Below the pieces are notes generated by a model, which saw nothing but the letters and a program-made list of their open reading frames with translations, did not search any database and was not told the origin of the DNA. A stretch of DNA of 64,000 nucleotides from Candidatus Zixiibacteriota bacterium (GTDB lineage: Bacteria; Zixibacteria; MSB-5A5; GN15; FEB-12). Within the stretch, counting starts at the first letter, position 1, and each line of letters begins with the position of its first letter. Positions 1-8,608 of this stretch are shown here, piece by piece. The stretch covers positions 124,001-188,000 of the forward strand of contig JAOUBJ010000006.1 in NCBI GenBank assembly GCA_029860345.1, written 5' to 3'. A program made the position numbers and the translations under genes.

Positions 1-6
1 GCACCG

Positions 7-540
7 CTACCCCGCGCTCGGCCTGACGAACTCCTTAAGCTTCTCCTCCGATACTTTGTGGAACGAATACTTGTATCCGTAATACAAAGCCAGCCCGTAG
101 AACAAAATATCGAGCGGGCTGAAAGTGTCAATCAGCAACTCCATAGTGATCTGAAGATCGAGATGTGAGATAACTTCGGATACCTGAACACCTTCTTCTT
201 TCGCGATGAAGATACAGTAGGTGAGGATGTTGCCGGACAAACAACCGATCAGCGACAGCACCGCCCCGGCAATCCCAAAACTGACATCGACCCCGGCTCC
301 AAATTGACGTATCGCCAAGCCAACCAGGAAACCGATCCCAACTGCCATCCAGGCGATCTGGTATTCGGTAGCATAAGTGACTCCTGCCCAGATCAAAGCG
401 CCAACGGCCGCAGCCGCCAACCCGGCCATCACCCCCATACCAAGGTTCTGGTTGTCGCGCACTTCCTGCATGTACATCTCCAGTTTCATCTGGTCGATTT
501 CGACCGGAACACTCGCCTGCCCGCTTTCTGATGGTTCCAT
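7..540 (-). CDS. Small multi-pass membrane protein, function unknown
   Basis: About 177 residues. The N-terminal ~35 residues are polar and acidic; then four hydrophobic segments follow (roughly residues 35-57, 60-80, 83-105 and 138-157), with a short basic C-terminus. I do not recognise the family. Start choice: an AGGAG box lies directly against the ATG at 549 but 9 bases before the ATG at 540, so 540 is the better start. It lies downstream of the secreted protein ending at 679 on the same strand, with a 138-base gap. Inner-membrane location is inferred from hydrophobicity only. Confidence 0.6.
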   Translation of the reverse strand: MEPSESGQASVPVEIDQMKLEMYMQEVRDNQNLGMGVMAGLAAAAVGALIWAGVTYATEYQIAWMAVGIGFLVGLAIRQFGAGVDVSFGIAGAVLSLIGCLSGNILTYCIFIAKEEGVQVSEVISHLDLQITMELLIDTFSPLDILFYGLALYYGYKYSFHKVSEEKLKEFVRPSAG

Positions 541-678
541 ACGATGCATCTCCTAGGATTCGATTTTTCTCTCTGCCCTGCCTGTCGAATCTGGATTTTG
601 GGGGGGTGTGTCGGCGGTCGATTTAGTCCCCCCGCACCGCTGCAATATAGTCGTGGCTGGTTTGGGGTGCAAGAAGAA

Positions 679-1551
679 TCAGAGCGAGTCTGTCGTCCGG
701 CCGCCGCTAGTATCCGGCAATGGTTTGGGCATCAGGCGCAACTCGAACTCAACGCCGCCGTTGTGGAAGTCAATCCGCCGGATCGGTAGGTTCCTGGCCG
801 CGGGGTCCACACATTGTTTCGGTGCACCGAGACGGGTGGGAAAGATACTCTCGGTTTCATGGTCAGGTACCGGGTAATAGTCATATAGTTGACTTGACAT
901 CGATAGAGTATCTCCTCTTACACCGGAGATACTGTTGTCCGAGCATCGTTCCCAAAAGAAGTAAACGGCCGCCGTAGTGTCGGGGACCAGCTCAACATGC
1001 TCGCTTGAGACTATCAGCCGCACCAGCGAGGCCGGTCGTTTGAATCCGAAACAGGCCGGCCTGGTTTCGTCCGGAATAACTTCGGCCAGCGCCACCACGT
1101 GCCATACCGATCGGGGACAGTTCTCACGCTGGGCCGGTTCGACCATTTTGGCATTGAAGAACTCCCATGAACAGGAATCCAGAATCTCACCCGGCAGAAT
1201 GTTGAGAATCTCTATGAACTCGCTTTCGACGCCCACCCGAAAATCGAAGCCGGCCATAAGATTGTTGCCGGGTTCCAGGACAATTTCCAGCGTGTCCATA
1301 ATCCGACCGGTGTGGATGGTTACACGTTCGATAGAAACCACAAAATTCCGGCTTGAGTCGACCGACGCCGAAGACTCTTGAGTGCTATCTTCGGACAAGA
1401 CTCTATTGCTGTCCAACTCTTGGGCGGCCGTGCCATCCTGGTGAAAGGCATTCAGTGACAAGAATAGTAGACCAATCAGGCACAAGCCTGTGCCTTGACG
1501 GAAACCACATCTTGGCTTGGCAATAATCATATCGACACAAAAAAAGCCCAC
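679..1551 (-). CDS. Secreted protein with cohesin-like domain
   Basis: About 290 residues with an N-terminal hydrophobic segment (about residues 21-36) consistent with a signal peptide, then a Ser/Glu-rich linker and one beta-rich domain (about 68-240). The domain carries the pattern L-E-I-V-L-E...A-G-F-D-F-R-V, then I-L-D-S-C-S-W-E-F-F, and later F-F-W-E-R-C-S-D-N-S-I-S. I recall this pattern from cohesin-like modules in FCB-group secreted proteins, but have not confirmed it by search. Conserved cysteines suggest an exported, disulfide-bonded domain. Start is uncertain: GTG at 1551 or ATG at 1530, neither with a good Shine-Dalgarno. If truly cohesin-like, it could be a partner for the dockerin-tagged proteins elsewhere in the window (inference). 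Confidence 0.6.
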   Translation of the reverse strand: MGFFCVDMIIAKPRCGFRQGTGLCLIGLLFLSLNAFHQDGTAAQELDSNRVLSEDSTQESSASVDSSRNFVVSIERVTIHTGRIMDTLEIVLEPGNNLMAGFDFRVGVESEFIEILNILPGEILDSCSWEFFNAKMVEPAQRENCPRSVWHVVALAEVIPDETRPACFGFKRPASLVRLIVSSEHVELVPDTTAAVYFFWERCSDNSISGVRGDTLSMSSQLYDYYPVPDHETESIFPTRLGAPKQCVDPAARNLPIRRIDFHNGGVEFELRLMPKPLPDTSGGRTTDSL

Positions 1552-1739
1552 CGGTTAGGGTGTATTGACAAACCCTGTGCGTCGCCAGGTGCAGCGCGTT
1601 GCGGTGGCGGTGCTGTCAGGCGACTCGCCTGACAGCCGACGGGTTTGACGGCAGGTGTCGGGCGGGGTCGCCCAACACCACCCCGCGATCCAGGGGTTTA
1701 TCAACAAGCCCGGTAGGGTGGGCTTTCAGATTCGGTGGC
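1552..1739. repeat. Intergenic repeat block with perfect 25-bp palindrome
   Basis: 1612-1636 is a perfect inverted repeat (12-base arms, one central base). Together with 1655-1676 it forms a 65-bp unit that recurs in inverted orientation at 28684-28748 with the same internal spacing of 18 bases. A second hairpin, AAGCCC/GGGCTT at 1706-1725, lies just past the stop of the minus-strand gene above and may be a weak terminator. No gene seen here. Confidence 0.7.
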
Positions 1740-2327
1740 TTATTTGACCACTTTGAATTTGTACGGTCCACCCCAGCTCGGTGAGGTCGAAACACCCAGC
1801 CTGGCCGGTGCTGAGTATAACCACTTACCGCCCGGCGGGAAAAAAGCTGAATCGATTACGATGGTACCGGCCTGAGGCACCATGACGTCGAAAGACAGTT
1901 TCTTTTCGGCTTTGTGAGCGGTGTATTTCTTCTTCACCGACAGACCACCAAAACCGAGCGTGTCCGGAAGCTTGCCGTCCCAGTCCGTCTCACGCACAAA
2001 GACGCCGTTGAGGTCCCAGACCGACTCATCCTGCCAGCCGTTGTACCCTTTGATGTCCCCGGCTTCATTAAGGCCGTTACCTGAGTCGGCCACATGAACG
2101 ACATTCTCCAAATCGGGCGAGGTGATCTTGAAGCCCATGGTGAAACCGGTGAAAATGGTGTCGTTTTCGATTACAATGTCCACCGAAACCGGCTGCCCAG
2201 CTTTGATCGTGGCTTCACCAGCCGCCCCCGGGCCGGATAGTTTCAGCGTTATGTCGGTGGCCCCGGCTGAGCCAACGGCAACAACCAGTAAAAAGCCAGT
2301 GACGACAAGTAGGGTGTTCGTCCGCAT
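1740..2327 (-). CDS. Secreted protein, probable cohesin-like fold
   Basis: About 195 residues. A clear signal peptide (about residues 1-23, ending A-G-A) is followed by a single domain opening with K-A-G-Q-P-V-S-V-D-I-V-I-E-N and T-G-F-T-M-G-F-K-I, the strand pattern of cohesin or related immunoglobulin-like modules that bind other surface proteins. No catalytic motif seen. Start: the ATG at 2327 has GGAGAG six bases upstream, while the longer reading from 2357 has none. Transcription very likely starts at the consensus promoter at 2405-2433. Family assignment is tentative. Confidence 0.7.
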   Translation of the reverse strand: MRTNTLLVVTGFLLVVAVGSAGATDITLKLSGPGAAGEATIKAGQPVSVDIVIENDTIFTGFTMGFKITSPDLENVVHVADSGNGLNEAGDIKGYNGWQDESVWDLNGVFVRETDWDGKLPDTLGFGGLSVKKKYTAHKAEKKLSFDVMVPQAGTIVIDSAFFPPGGKWLYSAPARLGVSTSPSWGGPYKFKVVK

Positions 2328-2404
2328 ATTTCTCTCCTGATGCTTATACATCAACAACTTATTCTCTCGCTTATTCCGTAAGTATCGACAATTTAGCGGC
2401 TTAG

Positions 2405-2433
2405 ATTATACCAGCAGAGCCGAAGATTGTCAA
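2405..2433 (-). promoter_or_regulatory. Perfect sigma70 promoter of the secreted protein gene
   Basis: On the minus strand TTGACA (2428-2433), 17-bp spacer, TATAAT (2405-2410): a full match to consensus. Predicted transcription start near 2397, giving a leader of about 70 bases before the ATG at 2327. Confidence 0.8.
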
Positions 2434-2578
2434 CCGAATTCTCTTGATAGAGGACTGGATCGGGCTGCGGGACTATCCTTGCCAAATAGACTTTGATTCC
2501 TCATTCACTGGTTTCTTATACCCACGATCTGATTCGGCGACCAAATAGAACCCACAAAGTCCGCAAAATCAATTTCTG

Positions 2579-2606
2579 TTGACATGTTCTTGCAGCCCTG
2601 TTTATT
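2579..2606 (+). promoter_or_regulatory. Candidate promoter of sdhCAB
   Basis: TTGACA (2579-2584), 16-bp spacer, TTTATT (2601-2606), just ahead of the sdhC Shine-Dalgarno at 2621. It implies a short leader and argues against the longer sdhC reading that begins at 2579. Confidence 0.5.
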
Positions 2607-2629
2607 ACCTCGATAAACTTGGAGAGAGT

Positions 2630-3349
2630 ATGACAACTGCTGCAAAAACACCGGTTTCCCAATCAGTTCGGGGATCGGGTTATTCGTCGATTGGTAAGAA
2701 AATCTGGATGGCGGTCACGGGAGTCACGTTTATCGGCTTTGTGGCCGGCCACCTGATTGGTAACCTTCAAATCTTCCTGGGGCAGGAGAAACTAAACGCT
2801 TACGCCCTTTTTCTGCACGACTTGGGCAAGCTCCTGTGGATAGTCCGCGGGACGATGGCCCTGTTCTTGGTGATCCACGTTTGGACGGGTGTACGGCTAT
2901 ACCTGCAGAACAAATCGGCCCGACCGATTTCTTACCGGCGCATGGATCCTGTCGAAACCGGCCTGACGTCGAGAACGATGATCTGGTCGGGGCTAGGGAT
3001 CTTTCTTTATCTGTTGTACCATCTGTTGCACTTCACTTTCATCACGACTAATCCGGAGTATGCCTCGTTGACCGATGCGGCCGGACGCTTTGATGTTTAC
3101 TCGATGGTCATTCTCGGTTTTCAGAATTATCTGATCTCTATAGTCTACCTGGTGGCTATGTTTGCTTTGGCCTTTCACATCAATCACGCCTTGCCGAGTT
3201 TGCTTCAGACTTTCGGATTGACCCGACCATCATGCCGCACCTGCCTGAAGCGGGTTGGTAACATTGCGGCTATCTTGTTCTTTGTTGGTTATGCATCGAT
3301 GCCGGTAGCCGTCCTGTTGAACCTCATCAGCCTGCCGGGAGGACACTAA
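2630..3349 (+). CDS. sdhC: Succinate dehydrogenase/fumarate reductase cytochrome b subunit
   Basis: About 239 residues with five predicted membrane helices (roughly 24-46, 69-91, 117-138, 161-183, 208-231), as in the single-subunit b558-type anchor of B. subtilis, Bacteroidetes and epsilonproteobacterial enzymes. Candidate heme-ligand histidines lie in the helices: H41, H83, H131/H134, H183/H186. It anchors SdhAB to the inner membrane and passes electrons to or from quinone. Start: the ATG at 2630 is preceded by GGAGAG; the upstream in-frame start at 2579 overlaps the predicted promoter. It is first gene of sdhCAB; the sdhA ATG follows after one base. Confidence 0.93.
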   Translation: MTTAAKTPVSQSVRGSGYSSIGKKIWMAVTGVTFIGFVAGHLIGNLQIFLGQEKLNAYALFLHDLGKLLWIVRGTMALFLVIHVWTGVRLYLQNKSARPISYRRMDPVETGLTSRTMIWSGLGIFLYLLYHLLHFTFITTNPEYASLTDAAGRFDVYSMVILGFQNYLISIVYLVAMFALAFHINHALPSLLQTFGLTRPSCRTCLKRVGNIAAILFFVGYASMPVAVLLNLISLPGGH

Positions 3350-3350
3350 T

Positions 3351-5264
3351 ATGACACTCGATCCCAAGATTCCCTCCGGCCCGCTGGCAGAAAAGTGGGA
3401 CAAACACAAATTCGACATGAAGCTGGTCAACCCGGCCAACAAAAGGAAGTACTCTATAATAGTCGTAGGTTCCGGACTGGCCGGCGCCTCGGCTGCGGCT
3501 TCGCTGGCTGAGCTTGGTTATAACGTTTCCTGTTTCTGCTATCAGGACAGCCCGCGCCGCGCCCACAGTATCGCCGCCCAGGGTGGGATCAATGCCAGCA
3601 AGAACTATCAAAACGACGGTGACAGCACCTACCGTCTTTTCTATGACACCATCAAAGGCGGCGACTTCCGGTCTCGCGAGGCCAACGTCTACCGTCTGGC
3701 CGAGGTTTCCGGTAACATCATCGACCAGTGCGTCGCCCAGGGTGTGCCGTTCGCGCGTGACTACGGCGGCTTGCTGGACAACCGCTCGTTCGGCGGGGCG
3801 CAGGTATCCCGAACCTTCTATGCCCGCGGTCAGACCGGCCAGCAGCTTCTGTTGGGTGCCTACTCGGCCCTGGTCCGCCAGATCGGCAAGGGTCAGGTAG
3901 CTATGTACAACCGCGCCGAGATGCTTGACCTGGTCGTGGCAGACGGACGGGCCCGCGGTATCGTCGTGCGCGACATGGTCTCAGGCGCTGTCAGTTCGCA
4001 TGCCGCCGATGCTGTCGTGCTGGCCACCGGTGGATACTCAAACGTCTTCTATCTGTCCACCAACGCCAAAGGCTGCAACGTTACCGCTGCCTATCGCGCC
4101 TACAAAAAGGGTGCCTTTTTTGCCAATCCCTGTTACACGCAGATTCATCCGACTTGCATCCCGGTAAGCGGCGACTATCAATCAAAGTTGACCCTTATGT
4201 CCGAATCATTGCGCAATGACGGACGCATTTGGGTTCCCACAAGCGCCGACGACAAAAGAGCGGCCAACGATATCCCGGAATCGGATCGCGACTACTATCT
4301 CGAACGGAAGTATCCCAGTTTCGGTAATCTGGCGCCACGGGACATTTCATCACGCTCGGCTAAAGAAGCGTGCGATGAAGGTCGCGGAATCGGTGAAACC
4401 GGTCTGGGTGTCTATCTTGATTTTGCCGATGCTATCGGACGGCTGGGTGAGAATGTTATCCGCGAACGATATGGCAACCTCTTCCACATGTACGAGAAGA
4501 TCACCGGCGAGAATCCGTACCAGGTTCCGATGCGCATCTACCCCGCGCTGCATTACACAATGGGCGGCTTGTGGGTGGATTACAATCTTGAGAGCAACCT
4601 GCCGGGACTGTTCGTGCTGGGTGAAGCCAACTTCTCCGATCACGGCGCCAACCGGCTGGGTGCCTCGGCCTTGATGCAGGGACTGGCCGATGGATACTTC
4701 GTGGTACCTTACACGATGGGCAACTGGCTGGCACGGTCGGGAGTGAGTGACGTGAAAGCCGACCATACCGAATTCAAAAAAGCCGAACAGGAAGTATCCG
4801 ACCGCACCAAGAAACTGCTCGGTGTCAACGGTAAGCGCACGGTCGATTCGTTCCACCGTGAACTGGGCAAAATCATGTGGGAAAACTGCGGCATGGCGCG
4901 CAACGATGCCGGCTTGCGAAAAGCAATCGAAGAGATACCCAAACTCCGTGAAGAGTTCTGGCAGAATGTTCTCGTGCCGGGCGACAACAACGAACTGAAC
5001 CAGTCGCTCGAACGGGCCGGACGGGTGGCGGACTTCTTGGAGTTCGGTGAAGTGGTCTGTCAGGATGCACTTACCCGAACCGAGTCGTGCGGTGGACATT
5101 TCCGCGAGGAAAGTCAGACGGCCGAAGGTGAGGCGATGCGCAACGATGCCGAGTTTACGCACGTCACTGCCTGGGAGTATCAGGGAGTCGGCAAAACACC
5201 CACCGAGCACAAGGAAACACTGGAATTCGAAAATGTGGAACTGGCCACGAGGAGTTACAAGTAA
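3351..5264 (+). CDS. sdhA: Succinate dehydrogenase/fumarate reductase flavoprotein subunit
   Basis: 637 residues, the usual length. The FAD-binding Rossmann motif G-S-G-L-A-G is at 40-45, and the motif [10 protein letters not shown] places the covalent-FAD histidine at H72. The Q-I-H-P-T segment (about 264) and the R-D-I-S-S-R segment (about 327) form the dicarboxylate site, and L-H-Y-T-M-G-G lies near 400. It interconverts succinate and fumarate, passing electrons to SdhB. The Shine-Dalgarno GGGAGG sits at the end of sdhC; the stop overlaps the sdhB start by one base (TAATG), suggesting translational coupling. Direction (oxidation or fumarate reduction) cannot be told from sequence. Confidence 0.97.
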   Translation: MTLDPKIPSGPLAEKWDKHKFDMKLVNPANKRKYSIIVVGSGLAGASAAASLAELGYNVSCFCYQDSPRRAHSIAAQGGINASKNYQNDGDSTYRLFYDTIKGGDFRSREANVYRLAEVSGNIIDQCVAQGVPFARDYGGLLDNRSFGGAQVSRTFYARGQTGQQLLLGAYSALVRQIGKGQVAMYNRAEMLDLVVADGRARGIVVRDMVSGAVSSHAADAVVLATGGYSNVFYLSTNAKGCNVTAAYRAYKKGAFFANPCYTQIHPTCIPVSGDYQSKLTLMSESLRNDGRIWVPTSADDKRAANDIPESDRDYYLERKYPSFGNLAPRDISSRSAKEACDEGRGIGETGLGVYLDFADAIGRLGENVIRERYGNLFHMYEKITGENPYQVPMRIYPALHYTMGGLWVDYNLESNLPGLFVLGEANFSDHGANRLGASALMQGLADGYFVVPYTMGNWLARSGVSDVKADHTEFKKAEQEVSDRTKKLLGVNGKRTVDSFHRELGKIMWENCGMARNDAGLRKAIEEIPKLREEFWQNVLVPGDNNELNQSLERAGRVADFLEFGEVVCQDALTRTESCGGHFREESQTAEGEAMRNDAEFTHVTAWEYQGVGKTPTEHKETLEFENVELATRSYK

Positions 5265-6013
5265 TGAACCTGACTCTCTTGGTTTGGCGGCAGAAGAACG
5301 CTTCGGACAAGGGGAAGATGGAGCGTTACGATGCAAGGGACATTAGCACGCACATGTCCTTTCTGGAGATGCTCGATGTGGCCAACGAGGACCTGACCGA
5401 AAAAGGCATCGACCCGATCGCCTTCGATCATGATTGTCGTGAAGGTATCTGCGGTATGTGTTCGCTGATGATTAACGGTATCGCGCACGGCCCAGAGCCG
5501 GGCACGACTGTTTGTCAGTTGCACATGCGACACTTCAAAGACGGCGACTCGATCTACATAGAACCCTGGCGCGCACGCGCATTTCCCGTGGTCAAGGACT
5601 TGATCGTTGACCGCTCAGCTTTTGAACGTATCCAACAGGTGGGTGGATTTGTTTCTATTAACACCGGCGGCACACCCGACGCCAACGCTATCCCGATCTC
5701 GAAGGAGAAAGCCGAACTGGCTATGGACGCAGCTTCCTGTATCGGGTGTGGCGCTTGCGTGGCGGCTTGTCCGAACGCATCGGCGATGTTGTTCGTGTCG
5801 GCCAAGGTCACGCAGTACGCCAACCTTCCTCAGGGACAGGTTGAGGCATCCGACCGTGTCGAGAAAATGGTAGCGCAGATGGACGCTGAGGGTTTCGGCA
5901 ACTGCACCAATCATTATGAGTGCGAGGCTGTCTGTCCGAAGGAGATCAACATCCGTTTCATCGGCCAGCTAAACCGCGAGTTCATGAAAGCCAAGACGGG
6001 GCTCGGCAGCTAA
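5264..6013 (+). CDS. sdhB: Succinate dehydrogenase/fumarate reductase iron-sulfur subunit
   Basis: 249 residues. N-terminal [2Fe-2S] ligands C58, C63, C66, C84; the [4Fe-4S] motif C159-x2-C162-x2-C165-x3-C169; and a [3Fe-4S] set C214, C220, C224. This is the full three-cluster wire between the SdhA flavin and the SdhC heme/quinone site. Its start overlaps the sdhA stop by one base. The spacing of the [2Fe-2S] ligands fits the B-type enzymes with one membrane subunit. No convincing intrinsic terminator follows; a repeat-rich gap does. Confidence 0.96.
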   Translation: MNLTLLVWRQKNASDKGKMERYDARDISTHMSFLEMLDVANEDLTEKGIDPIAFDHDCREGICGMCSLMINGIAHGPEPGTTVCQLHMRHFKDGDSIYIEPWRARAFPVVKDLIVDRSAFERIQQVGGFVSINTGGTPDANAIPISKEKAELAMDAASCIGCGACVAACPNASAMLFVSAKVTQYANLPQGQVEASDRVEKMVAQMDAEGFGNCTNHYECEAVCPKEINIRFIGQLNREFMKAKTGLGS

Positions 6014-6391
6014 GCCACGATTCAGGGCGCGCGCAGCGCGAAAGACCCATTTATGGGTGTCATTCCCGCGAAGGCGGGAATCCATCTTCCTAGTGTCACC
6101 CTGAGCGCAGTCGAAGGGTGACACGGTCAAGCCGTGGGTGACATAGTACGTGGCGCACGAGGACGTACACCACGCACGAAACAAGACTGGATGCCGGATC
6201 AAGTCCGGCATGACCGATAAATCGGTTCCTCGCGCTTCGCGCCCCCTTCGCTTTCCCCCCGCCCAGACACAACTGGCGGGTTCACGGTACGGCGCGCAGG
6301 CGAAGACGGATCCGACATGCTCACCGAGAACGAGCACTGGAACCCAAAACTCACTTGATATGAAAGACAGTCGCTACATGCCTGACCCGTG
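6014..6391. repeat. Repeat-filled gap after sdhB
   Basis: Holds a palindrome of the cattcccgcg/cgcgggaatc type (about 6060-6085), an inverted repeat built on CCTGAGCGCAGTCGAAGG (about 6094-6124), a copy of the cacgaggacgtaca element (about 6152-6175) and part of the facing proline-rich-looking GGCGGGTTCACGG element (about 6277-6310). Reading frames here are translations of repeats, not genes. Confidence 0.6.
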
Positions 6392-7267
6392 CTATTTGTG
6401 CTCGTGATCGGTAGGGTCCACCTCGTCGTTCATCCGCTTAGCCAGGTTTCTGGCTTCGGAAAGCGTAGGGACGTTCCATTTGCGACGTTCATCATCGGTT
6501 ATCACGGTGGTGTCAATCGGCTCAATCGTCCACACCCCATCGACCGGCTTGCGCTGGGTGCCAAACCATTGCGGTTGGCCAACGTGCCATAGATATCTAT
6601 CCTTGGCCGCCGCCGCCAGCCAGAGGTAACTGCTCAGTGTAGAATCAAGCTCGGCGGCTTTAAGGGACAACTCATGGGCCAGCAAATAGTGGCTGCTGTC
6701 ATCCCCGTGCTGAAGTATCAAGGCGGCATTGAAGTGGTCCGAGGCTGAGATGACCTGACCGTCCTTGAGCATTTCCATCACACGCGATCGACGTCGAGCG
6801 TCTCGAACATCCATACCCTCCCAACGCTCCAGTTGTCGGTCCGCCTGATCCTCATCACAGAGCCAAGCCAATTCCCGGTTGTTGACCCGAAAGAACTCTT
6901 CGGCAGCAGCTTCGCACTTCTTGATGATCTCCTGCCACCGATCATCAGTGTGCAGTGACGTCAGATCGGCGTCCTTTTGGAGCCAGGTCACATCTCGGTA
7001 GCCTATGGCTATGGCTGTATCCAGGTAGAGGAAGGCCTGATCCAGACCGTCGGACTGAGCACAACAGCAGGCGGCGTTGTAGAAAGTGAGCGGGTTGCGA
7101 GCGCCGATCTCAATGATAGCTCGATAGTGCTCGGCACATTTGTCGAACTCTTTGGCTTGCATGGCCGCGTTGGCCATCTCCAAGAGTTCCAGTTGCTTGT
7201 CGGTGGCTGCAGAAACCGCGGCAACGCTGAGCGAGATTAGACAGAACCAGCAGACAAATCGTCGCAT
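6392..7267 (-). CDS. Exported TPR-like repeat protein
   Basis: 291 residues with a signal peptide (residues 1-21, ending V-S-A-A). Residues 25-110 show helix-turn-helix repeats of TPR type, including a segment A-N-A-A-M-Q-A-K-E-F-D-K-C-A-E-H-Y and an F-Y-N-A-A-C-C-C-A-Q-S-D-G segment typical of TPR proteins that count tasks. The C-terminal half (about 150-285) is helical with no motif I recognise. AGGAG stands 8 bases before the ATG. Probably periplasmic and protein-binding; specific role unknown. It is followed downstream only by repeats. Confidence 0.7.
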   Translation of the reverse strand: MRRFVCWFCLISLSVAAVSAATDKQLELLEMANAAMQAKEFDKCAEHYRAIIEIGARNPLTFYNAACCCAQSDGLDQAFLYLDTAIAIGYRDVTWLQKDADLTSLHTDDRWQEIIKKCEAAAEEFFRVNNRELAWLCDEDQADRQLERWEGMDVRDARRRSRVMEMLKDGQVISASDHFNAALILQHGDDSSHYLLAHELSLKAAELDSTLSSYLWLAAAAKDRYLWHVGQPQWFGTQRKPVDGVWTIEPIDTTVITDDERRKWNVPTLSEARNLAKRMNDEVDPTDHEHK

Positions 7268-7394
7268 TCCAAGACTCCTTTGTTTTCAATGGGTGCGTAG
7301 TGCACGAGGACGTACAATACGCACGGAAAGGCGGGTTCACGCCACGGCGCGCGGGCGAAGACGGACCCGCCCTACGAATCACTCGGTCAATCGT
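7268..7394. repeat. Short gap with two repeat-family elements
   Basis: Contains the gtgcacgaggacgtacaata element (about 7299-7320) joined to the inverted form of the gggtccgtcttcg family (about 7325-7375). The same pair of families is adjacent at 6150-6310 and at 59990-60070. Confidence 0.55.
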
Positions 7395-7892
7395 TCAGTG
7401 ATCATGTCCTTCGTGTTCATCAGAATCGTCATCATGCTCACTATCCGCAGAGTCCGGCGGCGGTGCGAACTCTGTAGACCATTGATGGATCAGTGCTTTG
7501 TCATCGTCCGATAGCCTAGCCTCGGAGTGCAGCATCAGGTAGCCGGTCATCGGCATCTCACCCTCCTCGACCTCCTCCCATATTTCCTCGCGAGCGTGTG
7601 CTTGCTTGTCGGCCGGCAGAGCCTTCCAGGTGGAGAAGTTGAGATGCTCGCGCGCCTCTCCAACATGGTCAGCCACGACCCACGACACCGGCGCTACCAC
7701 CGAGTACCACGGCCAGACGGTAGTATTGGAATGGCAATCATAGCACGACCGCTGGAAGACCTTCTGTACCTCCGAATTCTCATCGAACTCCCCGGTCACC
7801 GGCGGGTTGTCGCGAGTTACGGGGACGAACTGAATCAGGATCAACAAGCCGAATATGCCGAACACTATGAGACTCTTCTTTGATCGTTTCAT
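7395..7892 (-). CDS. Heme-binding domain (Haem_bd-like) protein
   Basis: About 165 residues from the ATG at 7892, which has GGAG 8 bases upstream; the ORF can be read 9 codons longer without a ribosome site. An N-terminal membrane/signal segment (about 8-22) is followed by one c-type heme motif C-Y-D-C-H, then P-W-Y-S-V-V-A-P-V-S-W and E-M-P-M-T-G-Y-L, the landmarks of the Haem_bd family of cytochrome-like periplasmic proteins. The last 20 residues are almost all Asp, Glu, His and Ser, a likely metal-binding tail. An electron-transfer or redox-sensing role is inferred from the family. Confidence 0.85.
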   Translation of the reverse strand: MKRSKKSLIVFGIFGLLILIQFVPVTRDNPPVTGEFDENSEVQKVFQRSCYDCHSNTTVWPWYSVVAPVSWVVADHVGEAREHLNFSTWKALPADKQAHAREEIWEEVEEGEMPMTGYLMLHSEARLSDDDKALIHQWSTEFAPPPDSADSEHDDDSDEHEGHDH

Positions 7893-8302
7893 GTCAAGCG
7901 CTCCGCCGTTTCTTGTCAATTGCCTCAGTCACACCGGATACTAATGAATGCCAGTGCGTATGAGCAAGATTTTTCACAGGCAAGGCGACAAGTCGCTTCT
8001 TTGTGCGTCGCGGTATAAATCACCTTTGTGCGCTCCGCGCTTTGTAGCCTCAAAGTGGGTGCTCCCAACCTCACCTTGAGCGGAGTCGAAGGGTGAACCT
8101 ATTGTGCCAATAACCGTCCCAAACCTTGTGTGAGACGGCGAGTGGGTGGCACCCTCAAACCCGGTTTGGGGGTGATCTTCTGCCTAACACGCACCCGTCC
8201 CAAACAAAGTTCGAGACGACCACCCAACCGAAGACTGGATTCCAGTTTTGGCGCCGTAATGACAGTTGGGGAAGTCGTCGCACAAAAAAAACAAAAAAGT
8301 GT
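7893..8302. repeat. Repeat-rich gap before the ABC exporter locus
   Basis: Contains a variant of the CCTGAGCGNAGTCGAAGG inverted repeat (about 8066-8096) and a long element gtgggtggcaccctcaaacc...tttgggggt with a following cccaaac...gagacgaccaccc part (about 8138-8232). The latter recurs in inverted form at about 14896-14975 and 20310-20400. No plausible gene. Confidence 0.6.
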
Positions 8303-8330
8303 TTGACATCGATTAAGAAATCCATAAATT
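8303..8330 (+). promoter_or_regulatory. Promoter of the leader peptide/ABC exporter operon
   Basis: TTGACA (8303-8308), 16-bp spacer, TAAATT (8325-8330). Predicted start near 8337, so the transcript would carry about 270 bases before the first ABC gene at 8609, including the leader ORF and terminator. Confidence 0.65.
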
Positions 8331-8412
8331 AGTCGAAACATTCGCCAAATAGAAACGTCAAGTATTGGAATGAAACGCTAATCCGCCGCGAAACTGTTAC
8401 GAGGAGAGTTTG

Positions 8413-8490
8413 ATGTTGAATCAAATGAATAACTATATCTCGAATGGCGTACCGAAATTTCGCGGCGGGTGGTGTATGAATCGCTTGTGA
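8413..8490 (+). CDS. Leader peptide of ABC exporter operon (25 residues)
   Basis: A 25-codon ORF from ATG 8413 to TGA 8488-8490, with the strong Shine-Dalgarno GAGGAGAG at 8401-8408. It ends in F-R-G-G-W-C-M-N-R-L and is rich in Asn in its first half. Codons 16-20 coincide with segment B of the attenuator. It stands between a good promoter and an intrinsic terminator, 118 bases ahead of the exporter genes, the position expected for a regulatory leader rather than a functional peptide. There is no run of one amino acid, so stalling by an inhibitor of translation seems likelier than amino-acid starvation (inference). Confidence 0.55.
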   Translation: MLNQMNNYISNGVPKFRGGWCMNRL

Positions 8491-8511
8491 ACAGATTCAC
8501 ATAAAGATTTC

Positions 8512-8551
8512 AACCCGCCGCAACCGAAAAGGTCCGGCGGGTTTCTTTTTT
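8512..8551 (+). terminator. Intrinsic terminator in the ABC exporter leader
   Basis: Stem AACCCGCCG (8512-8520) with CGGCGGGTT (8535-8543), an inner ACC/GGT pairing around a GAAAA loop, then TTTCTTTTTT (8542-8551). It lies before, not after, a structural gene, which is why attenuation is suspected. Confidence 0.85.
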
Positions 8552-8608
8552 GAGCTAAGTCCCGTCGAGCCTTCAACATAAACGACTGAATGAAAAGAAG
8601 GTGAGAAA

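Larger units (their letters stand above)
8383..8551 (+). promoter_or_regulatory. Predicted four-segment transcription attenuator
   Basis: Four segments can pair in exclusive ways. A, CCGCCGCGAAA (8383-8393), is a perfect 11-base complement of B, TTTCGCGGCGG (8458-8468). B extended, GCGGCGGGT (8462-8470), is a perfect 9-base complement of C, ACCCGCCGC (8513-8521). C as AACCCGCCG (8512-8520) is the 5' arm of the terminator, pairing with D, CGGCGGGTT (8535-8543). So A:B permits C:D (termination) and B:C prevents it (read-through). B lies inside the leader ORF, so a translating or stalled ribosome would choose between folds. The pairings are seen in sequence; the regulatory logic is inference. 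Confidence 0.6.

Noticed and set aside
606-636. G7...C6 inverted repeat as a terminator after the cohesin-like gene
   Set aside because: No T-run in the direction of transcription and the loop of about 21 bases is long; left as an uncharacterised hairpin.
4350-5336. 328-codon ORF opposite sdhA/sdhB
   Set aside because: A shadow of the highly conserved sdh genes with no ribosome site; no matching family motif.
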